Assembly: GCA_963082975.1 (NCBI GenBank)
Contig: OY720345.1
Location: forward strand, 30,202,611-30,266,610
Source of the DNA: Labia minor
Lineage: Eukaryota; Arthropoda; Insecta; Dermaptera; Spongiphoridae
DNA: 64,000 nucleotides
Reading direction: 5' to 3'
Below the pieces are notes generated by a model. It saw nothing but the letters and a program-made list of their open reading frames with translations. It was not told the DNA's origin and ran no database searches. The first letter of the stretch is position 1; every line of letters begins with the position of its first letter. Of this stretch, positions 1 through 11,776 are shown piece after piece. The position numbers were made by a program, and so were the translations under genes.

Positions 1-16
1 CTTTCTAGGTAAAAAT

Positions 17-61
17 AATATAAATAATAATAATAATAATAATAATAATATAATAATAATA
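17..61. repeat. (AAT)n microsatellite
   Basis: Run of AAT/ATA triplets with small interruptions, directly beside the palindrome that follows. Confidence 0.9.
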
Positions 62-62
62 T

Positions 63-141
63 AAATTGTGTTATTTATACCTACATATATTATATATTAT
101 TATATAATATATAATATATGTAGGTATAAATAACACAATTT
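63..141. repeat. Perfect 36-bp-arm palindrome
   Basis: Arms 63-98 and 106-141 are exact reverse complements, separated by a 7-base AT loop. The arms start AAATTGTGTTATTTATACC and are AT-rich but not simple repeats. It could be a tiny foldback MITE or a cruciform-prone duplication. No coding sequence and no clear target duplication. Confidence 0.85.
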
Positions 142-317
142 TTGGTGTACGAAAGGTGGTTGAAATTTTTAAAGATAAAGATTCTATTTATAATTTTTTT
201 TTAATATACAAAATTGTTCAATGTATTCCAAACTAATTTTAAATATTATCGTTGAAATCTTTGAACAGCAAATTTTTTATTACGAATCAAATTTCTTTGA
301 AGGGTCAATCATTAAAT

Positions 318-601
318 CAGTGATTCCCAAAGTGGGCGCTACCGCCCCCTCGTGGGCGCTGAAGCGATCCAGTGCATTTAAGGAAAATTACTTGTAAATA
401 TATTACTTTTCTATTCTGAGATCAATAGGTAGATACCTAAATTCAATGTTTCTAATTTACACCATTATTTATAATATTTTGCAAATAGGTACATCTATCT
501 TTCTATTTAATTGTTATTAAAATTAAAAAAACTTAATTTCCAAGGAGGCGCTGAGTAAATTTTTTACCGGAAAGGGGGCCAAATAAGTTTGGGAACCACT
601 G
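318..601. mobile_element. hAT-type MITE with exact 8-bp TSD
   Basis: Ends are CAGTGATTCCCAAA on the left and TTTGGGAACCACTG on the right, forming imperfect terminal inverted repeats of the CAGTGGTTCCCAAA hAT type. CATTAAAT flanks both sides (310-317 and 602-609), an exact 8-bp duplication as expected for hAT. At 284 bp with no coding frame it is non-autonomous. Its GC-richer ends (gggcgct, ccgccccc) stand out from the surroundings. Confidence 0.88.
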
Positions 602-687
602 CATTAAATGAATATTTATGGGGTTATTTATTGAGTTCAGAATTCGCTCCTAAAACATAATTCATATTATTAGATAATACCTATATA

Positions 688-1758
688 TCTATATATTTAA
701 AAGACAGTTCTATCACATACTTCTCCTAAACGACTTATGCGATTTGGGCCATTCCAATGCCATTTGATAGCCCTCGGGCTAATCTATTAATAGCGTGAAA
801 TTCATTGGAAAACAATAAATACTTTTTGAGAAAAGTGGAAAAATATTTTTTTTCTTACTTTTTATTATTTTTGACGTCATTTGTGACGTCACATCCAGTG
901 CCTCTTATATCTTATAATATTTTTTAATCTTTTGCGTTTTAATTTAATTGCGTATGAGGGCTCTCACTCTGGTCCGCTAATATATAATTAATTTACTGAT
1001 TAAATTAAAATATATTTTAAATAAGAACAGAATATCTATCTATCTCTGTGACTCTACGGAACTCGAAAGTTCTCGGCCGCAGCAACCACAACCCTCCAAG
1101 TATTCCTATTCTGAGCCACAACCTTCCAGTCCCTATCCTCTCCCATCCCTCTCACGTCCTTTCCCACATTATCCACCCACCGTGTCCTTGGTCTTCCAAG
1201 AGAACGTTTCCCACTCGGTCTCCCTACCAATATATTTTTTGCTATTCTATCTGCTCCCACGTGTCCTGTCCACCGTAGCCTTTTCGATTTTATAATTCTA
1301 ATTATATCTGGAGATGCATAGAGGTCATGCAATTCTCGTTATGCAATCTTCGCCATTCCCCGGTGACCTCATCTTTCATTGGCCCATAAATGCTTCACAG
1401 AATCCTATTCTAAAATACTCTAAATCTACTCTCGTCACCTAAGGTCATAGACCATGCCTCACATCCATATAATAAAACCGGTAAAATAATTGTTTTATAT
1501 ATTTTAACTTTTATCCCCTTTGATAATAATTTTGATGTGATAAGCCCCTTTATTGCATGATAACAGGCGTTTCCTGATTGTAACCTCGCTTTAAACTCAT
1601 CTCGAATATTATTATCTTTAAATAAGAACAGAAAAAGAAATGAATGTTTTATTTAATATACTGATTGAAACAAATGGATGAAAAACTTTTACTACTTTCA
1701 ACCACAAATACTATGTATCACTCGGCGGAGCCCCCGACTAGGTGTGAAGACCAGCTAG
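688..1758 (+). mobile_element. Non-autonomous Helitron, LINE-bearing
   Basis: The 5' end begins TCTATATATTTAA after an A; the 3' end finishes CAGCTAG and is followed by T, which matches Helitron insertion between A and T. The subterminal 3' hairpin seen in sister copies (62337, 48624, 30508) is deleted here, but the shared stretch 'actactttcaacc...ggcggagcccccg...aggtgtgaaga' places it in the same family. It holds paired TGACGTCA sites near 874-893. No Rep/helicase frame is present, so it depends on another element for movement. A LINE fragment sits inside with its own target duplication. Confidence 0.75.
1033..1616 (-). pseudogene. LINE 3' end inserted in Helitron
   Basis: The minus strand encodes the C-terminal tail of a non-LTR retrotransposon: a GRPRTRWVDNV-type stretch, then VAQNRNTW and a FRVP terminus followed at once by TAG and a GATA-type tail (1033-1045). 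Further upstream the frame is broken, but 'YKTIIL...LYGCEAWSM' and 'MHDLYASPDI' are readable. Exact 17-bp copies of TTTAAATAAGAACAGAA flank it (1016-1032 and 1617-1633), a hallmark of target-primed reverse transcription. It is 5'-truncated, with no catalytic RT residues left. Confidence 0.85.
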
Positions 1759-3224
1759 TTAAAATATATTAATAATAAATTCATTTTACAATTATTTTAT
1801 TTAATTGATTTTCATAGTTGACGGAGAGTTAGACATTCCAGCTGCATTTATATTCAAATTTAAATTAGAGAAAAATGCCTACAATTTATGTAATAACTTT
1901 TTTTTGTACAAGTATTGGCGCCCGAACGCTGCAAAGAAGATATTGTTAGAAAACTACATTTTGACACAATTTTTCAAATATGGCGGGCCGAGCGGCAAAG
2001 TTCAAATCTAAAAAATTATTAATTATCTAAACTTCCGGATAATTTTCGAGGTAACCCATTTTTTGAAACCAAATTACTGGACTAATAGGACTAACAGAAT
2101 TCTTAGAATTTTTTTTATTTGATAAAATAAAAAAATCAACTGAAAGAATCATGAAATCATGAATGTTATTTAATTACTTAGAATAATTATAATCGACATA
2201 TAATGATAATAAGGTTTCATTTATAAGTTTAAATTAAAATAACATGTTATAATGTTTTAGATGTTATGTACCTTATATATATATATATATACATATATAT
2301 ATAATATATATATATATACATATATATATAATATATATATATATACATATATATATAATATATATATATATATGTATATATATATCAATGATTTAAATAT
2401 TTTTTGTTCTTTTTTTAAAAAAAAAATATTACTTAATATCATTAATTTAATTATATCAATTATAAGATTGAATGATGTTGTTGTTTTGTTATTTTATTAA
2501 TGATATATTTTTTGAAAATTATCTCATCGAGGAAAAACTACAAGATATATATATATATATATATATAAAGAACTGAACCGGTAATGAATAAAAAATTATG
2601 TATACCTTTTATTCGCAGGTAATCAAAGTGGTCTCTTTAAGTTATGAATATATTTAATAGACCTGTTAATAAAAAAAACCTAACTGGAAATCCCAATATT
2701 ATTTTAGTGAATTCCCTTTTTTTAATTTTGTTATGTTAACTTCGATTGACATCCAAATGACCTTGATTAGGATTCCATAGACATTAGTTGTCAGTGACAT
2801 TAACCTACCTGAACCTATATTTTAATATCTATTTTTACAAATTCTCTTATAATGATGTTATAATAAACGGGATAAATTTATATTATGAAATTTGGAAAAT
2901 AATATTTCATAGGAAGTAATAATTAAAAATAATGCAACATTTTAATAAGACAAATTTAAAAATAAAATTAAATATTTATATTAAAAAAGTAGTTCTATAA
3001 ACGGGTAGATTAAATTAAATTCTATTTTTCAATTTTTTTCATACATTCCTAGGACGATGATTTCATCTAATTTGATATTTCAATAGTTATTTTTTTAATT
3101 CGTATTTATCTGAATGCATATTTAAAATAATAAGCCAAGATTATAAATGATACATCATTAGAGGAGGTTTATACACGTGTATATCCTTTTCAAAATTATA
3201 CTTTTGTCTTATATAATTAATAGT
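1759..3224. other. AT-rich sequence, no gene
   Basis: No coding frame with protein-like composition. It holds (TA)n arrays (2270-2386 and about 2545-2567) and nothing else I recognise. Confidence 0.6.
2270..2386. repeat. Compound (TA)n / TATACATATA minisatellite
   Basis: TA dinucleotides broken at regular intervals by 'tacata' and 'ataata', giving about four near-identical units. Open frames on both strands are translations of this repeat (YIYIYIY). Confidence 0.9.
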
Positions 3225-3258
3225 ACCTGGAACACACCGAGCTATCGCTCGACACTTT
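3225..3258 (-). repeat. Family D fragment
   Basis: The reverse complement reads GAGCGATAGCTCGGTGTG then AGGTACTATTAAT, matching the left end of the two family D copies at 42671 and 42914. Only about 34 bp survive. Confidence 0.5.
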
Positions 3259-3834
3259 AAAAAATTTATACAATTTATCATTATAAACTTTAAAAATTTT
3301 ACAATTTTTTAATTATTTATTGCAATTGTTAATGGGTTTTCTAAAAATAACTCATCAAAAATTTGTTTCCTAATATGGTACATATTAATTAAAATAACTT
3401 GATTTTCCTTTCAAGATGAAAAATATATTCAAATTTACTTGATAAAATATTTGATCATATGAATATATGTTGTTATAATTAGATGGCTTCAGTTTCATAT
3501 TTTTCAAAGTAGCAATAGCTTATAGACTCTTTCGACCAAGGATTACTTCTGATAATAATATAAATTCTGAAATTATATGGACACTTGTCTATATTTTAAT
3601 TAAGAAAAGTGGATTAAGAAAGGTGGTTATATTGTTTTCTTTTTATTTGTAATAATCAAATATCATTTATATTATCTATAATTTAATCAAAAAACAATTT
3701 GAATTAATATAATATAATTTATTTAATATTATTAGATCAAATTTATTCAACTATTTATTAGAAGTTCCTTCCTTTATATGTTGCTAACTTCATAAAAATT
3801 GTTTTTTTTTGGGTGAGTGAATGATATATATATA

Positions 3835-4140
3835 TCGTAATTTTATTCTAAAATATTAATAAAATAAATATTTTTTAATTTTATTTCGAAATTAAATAAA
3901 CAATTTTAAAATATTTTAAATATAAAAAATATTAATTAAAAAAGAACGGCAAGAGGCAAATTCCAATATGGATGACATGATTTGTGACGTTTTATAAATT
4001 TACTATTTTAAATTAAGAAAATACTAATAAAGTTGATTTTTCTTGAGGCTGAAACCAATACAGATCGAATTTTCTTAATAAATATTATATATGGTGTAAA
4101 TTTCAAAAAAAGTGGTTTCATATCTTAAAAAGATTCAAAG
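3835..4140 (-). repeat. Old relative of family A
   Basis: Contains 'gatgacatgatttgtgacg', 'attaagaaaatactaataaag' and 'gatttttcttgaggctgaaaccaatacag' in the order found in minus-strand family A copies, with many substitutions; one CRE-like site has decayed. The first part also matches, inverted, the tandem unit at 42055-42390. Confidence 0.5.
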
Positions 4141-4614
4141 ATATATAAAAATATATATATATAATTTTTGCAATTATATATAGTAAGATAAGATTTTCAA
4201 TAAATATAAATAAATGTAACATTTTCTTATAATACTTTTTATATTGATATAATAATTAATTTTAAAATTTCATTGTTTTATTTAAATATTATTAGATTAG
4301 AAATATTAATTTTCTAAATTATATTAAGAGTAGCATTATCTTTCTGATCACTTTTCTGTCTTTATTGACGCTATAAATATATTGGAGTTCAGTATCACAC
4401 CAAAAGGCATGCCCGATAGCAAGTTCTCTCTTAAAGTCTTATCTAATATTTATTATCTCTCTTCTATCATTTAATATAACTTTGATTATCGTTTTTGCTA
4501 ATCTTCTTCATTCTCCTTCTCCTTCTTCGATAATCCTTTTCAACAACCAACCTCTCTAAAATATCAAGTATTTTTAAAATGATTAAAAATAGTTTTCCTC
4601 TCTTTCTCACCTTG

Positions 4615-4910
4615 AGATACCTATGAACACGGAAAGTCTTAACCATAACAACCAAATTTCTCCAAACGTTCCAGCGAGCTTCCTTCAATCAATTTCCATC
4701 CTCTCTTATTTTTGCTTTTATTTTGTTCACCATCGATCGTTTATGTCTGTTTCCTTATCAATAATCTTCCTGTCATTGTTTCTTAACTCATTCGAGCTAT
4801 ATAACAAGTTTATCAAACCCCTCTTGTATTAGAGCTCTTGATTATAATAGAAGATGCATAGAGATCATGCAATTCCTTGTCATGGAATCTCTTCTATTCT
4901 CTTATTCGAC
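4615..4910 (-). pseudogene. Eroded LINE C-terminus
   Basis: On the minus strand, 4851-4890 matches the LINE segment encoding HDLYAS (gatgcatagaggtcatgcaatt type). Further downstream a frame reads RWNVWRNLVVMVKTFRV, corresponding to the RDTWRNVVAVVKNFRV terminus of the other copies. Stops and gaps occur throughout. It is the most diverged member of this LINE family in the window. Confidence 0.55.
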
Positions 4911-6007
4911 TCACAACTGTTACTAAGAATTTAATTTTCTTAATTATACATATGTAACGTGAACAATATATATATATATATAATAGTATGTACATATTAG
5001 ATAATAATTTTATTTATTTAATTTTCATATACATTTAAATATATTTAACCCTTAACGATCGAGAGCATTTAATTAATATGTGCAATGTCGCGAGTATGGC
5101 GGTATTCGTTCGCTAATAACATTAAGATTTTTCATGATAAATGAAAAGAAAAAGGGTTTATTTTAATGTCAAAGTAAATTGAATTATATTTTCCTCAATC
5201 TTAACTCAATCTTGTAAATAAAAAGTAAATATCTTTTATGTGGTCTGATATTTCATAAATAAATTAATTAATGTGTTAACTATTAAAACCATACAATATG
5301 CTATGACGAAAAAAAACTTGGTATAACTTATCTCATTTTATTTTTTTAAATGAATATACTTGTAATATAAATAAATATATATTGTAGTATAAATTCAATT
5401 TTTTTTTTAATATATCACAAAAGTATAAAATCGAAATTATTTTTATATTTTAATTTAATATAATAATAAAAATATATATAATAATATTTTTGATCTTTCA
5501 AGCGTATTTTTATTATTATTTTCTTCTTTTTCTTTTGTTAATTTCTTTAATATAAAGTTATTATTTTTTACTCTTGAAGAAAAAGAAATTTCATAAAAAT
5601 TGATTTAATGAAAGAGGAAAGAAATATTTAAACAAAGTCATTTTTTTATCTTTCACTTTTCAGGCTTCAAAATTTAAAAGGGTGAGTTTGTGAAGTGAAA
5701 AATATTTACAATCGCAAGGCTTATAATTTGAAATTAATTCTCCATTTTAATTTGTCCAACTTTTTATTAAATGAATAATTCTAATATGATAAGGGGAAAT
5801 ATAAAAGAAAAAAAAGTAATTAAAGTTGAATCTAAAGTATAAATAATATTATACATGTAATGAAAATTAACCATAATTGAAGTTTAGTTCATAGATAAGT
5901 TTGGTGAATTCGAAAGATATGTAGTAACCTTGTCAAGAGAGTTTATATTTTTTTCCATATTTTTATAAAATCAAATAAAAATACTAAAATATTATTAAAT
6001 AAAATAT
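4911..6007. other. AT-rich sequence, no gene
   Basis: No recognisable element or coding frame. A short (TA)n lies at about 4970-4983. Confidence 0.5.
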
Positions 6008-6650
6008 TTTGACCTGTGGCCAGGTCCGAACCGACCGACGGTTTGAAGTAAATTAATTTTAAGCTACAGAAACAATTTCAAATAATTTTAATATATCTAT
6101 TAATGTAATAAAAAACAGATATGGATACATAAATAATAAATATAAACATTTTTAATTTTATTTTATTTATAATATATATGCAAAACCAGGCTCTGACGTC
6201 ATGAATGGCTGGATGACGTCATATAATTTTAAATCAAGAAAAAACTAATAAATATGATTTTCCCGAGGATAAAACCAATACAAAGTGCATGATTCGTGGT
6301 GATATATAAAAAAATCTCCCCATGTGAAATTTGGTGTGAAAATAACCCTTCCCTTATTATCGTCGATTCCTAATACTACCACTTCCGGTTTCCGGATTTG
6401 CACCAAAAGTTGATCAATTCATCCCACTGATGCATTAAGTAAATATACCAAATTTCATCAAAATCGGTTGAGCCGTTCAAGCTGTACACATCTATACGGA
6501 CGGGCAGACGGACAGACGGACGGACAGACATCATGCTAAAAATGCTTTTTTCTGTTAAGAAAATGCATGATTCGTGGTGATATGTAAAAATCTCCACATG
6601 TGAAATTTGGTGTGAAAACAATACCTCCCTTACTATCGTCGGTCGGTAAA
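6008..6650 (-). mobile_element. Family A element, copy 1 (near full length)
   Basis: One end is TTGACCTGTGGCCAGGTC (stem GACCTG/CAGGTC) followed by GAACCGACCGACGG; the other is CTATCGTCGGTCGGTAA, so ACCGACCGACG recurs near both ends in inverted orientation. Inside are two TGACGTCA palindromes (about 6195-6222), CACTTCCGGTTTCCGG, ACCAAATTTCATC and a (GGACGGAC)n tract. T-rich flanks and the lack of a clear multi-base duplication suit a Helentron-associated (HINE/DINE-like) element; that class is inference. Frames inside are not genes. Confidence 0.7.
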
Positions 6651-6653
6651 AAG

Positions 6654-6985
6654 CTGGAGTGTCTCCACTCGACTATCTCGCAAATTTGAATTGGATTAAT
6701 TAACACATATATTATATATAAATATAAATTTAATTAATTATAAATTATAAATTAAAATTAATCAATAATATTTTTTAAACCAGTGCGTGCTTTACTCTTG
6801 GTTGATGGCACCACGTCACGTGCTGGCGCGTGATTTGCGGTCGTGTTAAAAAGAGACATTATTCTCAACCTTAGTGAAAATGACTCAGGAACCTTCAAAA
6901 CGTATAAAAACATCAAAGTCTCGACATCGAAAATTTTCGTGATCCCAATACTAACTCTGAATAGTAAAAAGAGCGAAGGTTTGTT
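6654..6985 (+). mobile_element. Family C element, copy 1
   Basis: Starts CTGGAGTGTCTCCACTCG, then CTATCTCGCAAATTTG, an AT-rich part, a 'ggcaccacgtcacgtgctggcgcgtg' block and a 'cattattctcaacc...ttttcgtgatcccaatac' tail shared with the long copy at 57440-58035. It abuts the family A end with only a few bases between. The small frames at 6758-7028 are repeat translation. Confidence 0.65.
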
Positions 6986-7514
6986 AAAATGGACTTTTAA
7001 ATTAATGAAGGACAATAAATTAAAATAAAAAGAAAATATTGAAAACTTGATTATTATAATATAATTTCTTAATTATGAAAAGAAATTAGTTTAACATTGA
7101 AATTTTTTATACCAGATATTTAAACTACCATTTATTTTTCTAAGTCATATTGCACCCCTCTCCACAATCATCCACTTAACATTTTATTTATTTTAATTTA
7201 TAGTTCGAAATTATTTTCATTTATTTGTATGGTTATATTTAGAAAAATGTTTAGATTTCAATAAATTTTCCCTTTTTTTTATGTATTTTGATGCTTTAGT
7301 TTTGAAGAAACAAATCTTTAAAAACATTCACATTACATTTTTAATACACTTGAATGCTTTGAAATTTTACCTACTGATCATTTTATACCCACATAAACTT
7401 CTGAATTTATTCTTCTAAAAACAACATAAGAAAACATTCCCATTCAATTTTTCGATTGTAATTTCAATTATACAATATTTCTAAATATTATATTTTATAT
7501 TATTTATTAATATA
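6986..7514. other. AT-rich sequence, no gene
   Basis: Nothing recognisable; scattered A and T homopolymers. Confidence 0.5.
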
Positions 7515-7516
7515 TA

Positions 7517-7742
7517 CAGGGTGGTTTTAAACTACTTGTCAAACTGTCAATTTTAAAGATATTGGATTGAAATAAAGTGCAAAACGTGTAGTTACAATGG
7601 AAGTTTATTAACAAAAAATTAGTAAAGTTAGTTTTTAAAAATCCATTACACGTTGTGCACTTTATTTCAATCCAATATCTTTAAAATTGACAGTTTGACA
7701 AGTAGTTTAAAACCATCCGCGCGATCCATCTGCGGCACCCTG
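7517..7742. mobile_element. Foldback MITE with TA duplication
   Basis: Ends CAGGGTG / CACCCTG lie between TA dinucleotides (7515-7516 and 7743-7744), as for Tc1/mariner-type elements. The arms share about 70 bp of near-identical inverted sequence, from ggttttaaactacttg to acgtgta. The right arm has about 20 extra bases (containing gatccatctgcgg) that the left arm lacks. No coding sequence. Confidence 0.85.
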
Positions 7743-7744
7743 TA

Positions 7745-8726
7745 TAATAGGTCAATTTTTAATTTTAATTTTTAAATATAGCTATTTCAACGCCTTTAAT
7801 AATCATTTATTATTTAATATATTGAAATTAAAATAAATTAAAATTTTATGATGGGAAAAATAATTATAGATCAATCATTTATTCTTTGATCTTTTAAATG
7901 TAAACAAATAATCAAGGAAATCGGATAAATCTATTTATAATTTTATAGAGAACAAAGCTTAATTGGAGAGGTATATTATTTATAGGAAGAGTAAAAAAAA
8001 TTTTAATGAAATATTTCTGTGAAAAGTAAATAAATCATGTGAATTTATTCATTTATTTATTGAAAGTATTCTCTATCAAAGAATATAGAAATAGAAGAAT
8101 ATAAATATATTCATTGAAATTTTTAAAGAGTTCCAGTAAACATATTAGTGTGAGTATATATCTTAAGAGGATGTCGTTAAGTGGTAATTGAAATGATTTT
8201 AATTTTCCTTTTGGTCGGTATTGCGTTTGAATTAAATTGAAAATTGAACTGAGAATACAAACAATTTAAAGATGAAAATAGGAAAAAAAAATATTTTTAA
8301 ACAAAAATTCAATTCAATTGATTCTCAATTGGATCTCTTTGTATTGGGTTTTGAGTATTGGTAAAATGGATAAAAATTACAATTTTATGCTAATAAAATG
8401 AAAATCTCAATTGCAAAAATTTAATTTAAACGAATAGAAAAATGGTATACGAAAAATAAAAAGTTTAAAATTAATTCAATTGTAATTTTTTTACTTTACT
8501 TTATGATATTTTAAAGTAAGTATTCTTAGATAAATGTTAAATGTTTTGGGGGTTTTATATTCATAGATTTCTATTCATGAGAGATAACATGTCTAGATGT
8601 TATCGATTTAATTTACCCCTTCGGTTGATATTCATTTATGTATAAAAAAATAGAAATCAATGAAATATTGTATATTGCACAACATACGGACATATATATA
8701 ATGTATAATTGAAGGATAATTTAGAA
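7745..8726. other. AT-rich sequence, no gene
   Basis: No element or gene recognised. Confidence 0.5.
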
Positions 8727-8877
8727 AAGGGATTGTCAAACTTTTTAAAGTTGGTGTCACAGAAACTTCCATCAAAAAGTTCAGGTACCACTAAAATATT
8801 TCGTTACCAAATGTAGCTGAACTGGAAATACCACCGTTAGGTTATAAAGTACATGTACCACAGTTTGAGGACCTCTG
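8727..8877. mobile_element. hAT-type MITE (eroded)
   Basis: The right end reads TTTGAGGACCTCTG, inverse of CAGAGGTCCTCAAA; the left end, AAGGGATTGTCAAAC, is a mutated partner. Flanks ATTTAGAA (8719-8726) and ATATAGAA (8878-8885) match at 7 of 8 positions. It is 151 bp and non-coding. Confidence 0.65.
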
Positions 8878-8885
8878 ATATAGAA

Positions 8886-9496
8886 TGAGGATCTATATAT
8901 AGATAAGCAAAAATTATTGTTATTCTCATTTCATTTTTTTGAGTCAAATTTTATTAATTTTATTTTATTTTATTAATTAATTCAAAAATTAATTATTTTA
9001 TTAATTTAATTTTATTAATATTATTATAATTATATATACCTATAAATAATGAGATTTATTGGATACAAGTTAAAATATTTAAAACTGTGGGCCATATTTT
9101 GTAAAATTAGATTACATTTTTACAAGAATTTCTAATTTAGTGTGAAAAAGAGAGAAATTATAAAAACAAATTAAATTGAACATTCGAAAATTGTATAAAA
9201 GATTAAAAAGTAAATTAAAGTTGGATATTTGGATTTAAATTTTTATCTTTTCAGTTTTCGTTAGAAATATTTTTGGATATTTATTGGCTATTTACATTTT
9301 CAAGTTAATTTTTTTTTTAAATATCGTTTAAAATGTAAATTTTAACTAACTTAACTTATAAAATAGATAATTTTTTAGATATAATATTGTTTGTGTTGGA
9401 CACATCACCGAATAAAGGGGCGCGCAAGCCGGGCGTCTATCCTGGACATCCAACCACTTTGAAGGGCGCCGATATAAAAATAAAATATTTTTTATT
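8886..9496. other. AT-rich stretch with a short GC-rich insert
   Basis: Mostly AT-rich. About 9395-9470 is a GC-rich block ('ggacacatcaccgaataaagg', 'gcgcgcaagccgggcg', 'gaagggcgccg') of unknown origin, probably the end of another mobile element. Confidence 0.45.
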
Positions 9497-9650
9497 TATC
9501 TATCTGTGTGGCTCTACGGAACTCGAAAGTTCTTGGCCGCAGCAACCACATTCCTACAAATACCCCTATCGTGAGCTACATCCACATCTAACTCTTATTT
9601 TCTCCCATCTCTCTTACGTCTCTTCCTACGTTATCTACCAACCGTGTTTT
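9497..9650 (-). pseudogene. LINE 3' end, inverted left half
   Basis: The minus strand ends in the LINE terminus (aactttcgagttccgtagagcc then GATA-type tail, seen inverted at 9497-9535). Only the last ~150 bp is present before the orientation flips. Confidence 0.8.
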
Positions 9651-10066
9651 TATCTTGGGAAACGAGAAGAGATTTAGAGTATTTGAAAATAGAATTCTTA
9701 ACAAAATTTTTGGTTCAAAGAAAGATGAAGTCTTCGGAGAATGGCGGAGACTGCATATCGAGGAATTGCATGACCTCTATGCATTCCTCGACATAGTTAG
9801 GGTTATAAAATCAAGAAGGCTGCGATGGGCATGGCACGTGCCTATAATGGGAGAGGAAAGTAGGGCGAAAAATATATTGGTAGAGAGACGAATTGGGAAA
9901 TGTCAGCTTGGAAGGCCAAGGATAATGTAAGAAGGGACGTGGGAGAGATGGCAGAGGGTAGGGGTTGGATGGTTGTGGCTCAGGATAGGGACACTTGGAG
10001 AAATGTGATTGCTGTGGTCAAGAACTTTCGAGTTCTGTAGAGCCACAGAGATAGATAGATAGAAAG
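9651..10066 (+). pseudogene. LINE C-terminal fragment, right half
   Basis: The plus frame reads RFRVFENRILNKIFG, EWRRLHIEELHDLYAFLDIVRVIKSRRLRWAWHV, then ILVERRIGKCQLGRPR before a stop near 9930. Past that stop the remaining tail (WMVVAQDRDTWRNVIAVVKNFRVL) continues in another frame to TAG and a (GATA)n tail at 10045-10066. It is the region after the RT domain of a non-LTR retrotransposon and lacks catalytic residues. With 9497-9650 it forms a head-to-head pair with both 3' ends facing out. Confidence 0.8.
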
Positions 10067-10970
10067 AGTAATAATTAACGATAATGTTACATACATCTTT
10101 TGTTCAATGTAAGTAGATGTCAAAAAGTTGATAAAGATCTACCCATATTCCCGTATTCATAAAATAAACATAATAATAATTCCATTCGAATCAATGACCA
10201 TACTTAGATAGAAAAAATCTGATAAATTAATGGTCAAGTGTTTCATCTAAATTACGATATTCCAATAAAAATATTAAATTAACGGAAAATGTACTCAAAG
10301 AGCAAATAAACCGACTGGTTTACATATAGATAGAATGTAATCCAATTGGAATTTTGTTAAAATTGCGAAGTTTAATTTAACCAATACACATTCATGTATA
10401 TATTGCATATCAATAGGAATGAAGAGAAGGGGATGTTAGGATATTTTTTTTTTAATTTAAATCTTGCCATCATTGTTCTATACACACAAATAAATTTTAG
10501 AATGAATTCTGACCTTTGAGTTAACTGTCGTCCATAAGCCTCAGTTAATCTTTTTCTATTACTTTATTGATCCAATTAAGGAAAAAAATGTTGATAAAAA
10601 AAATTTGAAAAAATAAATCAAGATCAAGTGGATAGTGCAATGATCATTTAACTTTATTGATATATATTATATATTTATGATATATATTATAATACAAGGC
10701 AAATGTAATTAAAAATTAATAACTTTTTTTTTAATTAAAACACTGTTTTGTTTATTTCGTTATAACGATAATATAGTATTATATCTTTGAAAATTGTTAA
10801 ATGATAAAAAATTCTTCTTTCATGGGGAAGCATTTAAGCAAATAACTCTAAATAAGTTTCAACGTATAAAATGAGAATAAAAAATTACTATTTCTAAATG
10901 TATATACAATATTTTATTTATTTTTAATTTAAAAAAAACAAAATAATTTATAATAACCATAATTCACAAA

Positions 10971-11001
<31 letters not shown>

Positions 11002-11392
11002 AACAAGTTGTTTTCTTACTTGAATTGAATGAAAAAAAAAACATATATATATGTATATGATACATTTTGAGGCCAATTTAGATGATAATTTGAAGGTTAT
11101 GGAAATATTTTTTTTTTTATTTACAAAAAAGTTGTACTTATCAGTTGTTTTCCATTTAGGTGAATTTTAAATTTTTACATATAAATAATAATAATATTCT
11201 TTTTTTTTAAATAATGTAAGAAATATTTTTAATAGTAGAGGAGGAATTTAAAATTTCAAAAACTTTACTTTTACGATAGTTTGGTAAGGCCCCTTGCTTG
11301 AATTCAATTAAATATATATTATAATATATTTATATTATTAGGGTATTAACTACCGATTGTGGTAATTATATAATTATAATAAAAGGTGATGT
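10067..11392. other. AT-rich sequence, no gene
   Basis: No gene recognised. An (AAAT)n microsatellite lies at about 10974-11001. Confidence 0.55.
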
Positions 11393-11776
11393 TTGATTCA
11401 AGAAAGTAATTTATTTGTGAAAGTAAATACAATCATGTATTTACAATATGTGAATGAACTTGGTGTTGGTCGGACGTGCGGAGTCTACACACCTACGGAC
11501 AATGCATCAGATGCAGATAAATCAGAATTTTATAACAATTTGACTAACCTCCTGGATCAAATAAATAATAGAAAGAAGGTGTTAGGCGATTTAAATGAAA
11601 GGGTGGATAGACAAGATTCCAATAAAGTTGTAGGCAAATTTGGGGAAGAACTTATTAATGACAATGGAGAACGTTTAGTTGAAGTATGTGAGCAATATGA
11701 CCTTACAATATGGAATGTTTTTTTAAGCATAAAAACATTCAAAAATATACTTGGATACAACCAACTAGAGGTCTAA
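11393..11776 (+). pseudogene. LINE endonuclease domain, first part
   Basis: An apurinic-like endonuclease of a non-LTR retrotransposon, the family often annotated as craniofacial-development-protein-2-like. Readable motifs are GVYTPTDNASDADKSEFY (about residues 30-47) and GDLNERVD (about 65-72; family consensus GDFNARVG), followed by NNGERL-like and ICEQYDLTIWN-like stretches. The first ~100 residues of the domain are missing, so nuclease activity is not expected. The open frame starts upstream of the homologous part, so its ATG means little. At about 11717 a run of T carries a one-base shift and the protein continues in the next frame. Confidence 0.85.

Noticed and set aside
2257-2500. Overlapping open frames of 61 and 79 codons
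   Set aside because: They translate a (TA)n/TACATA repeat into YIYIYI; not genes.
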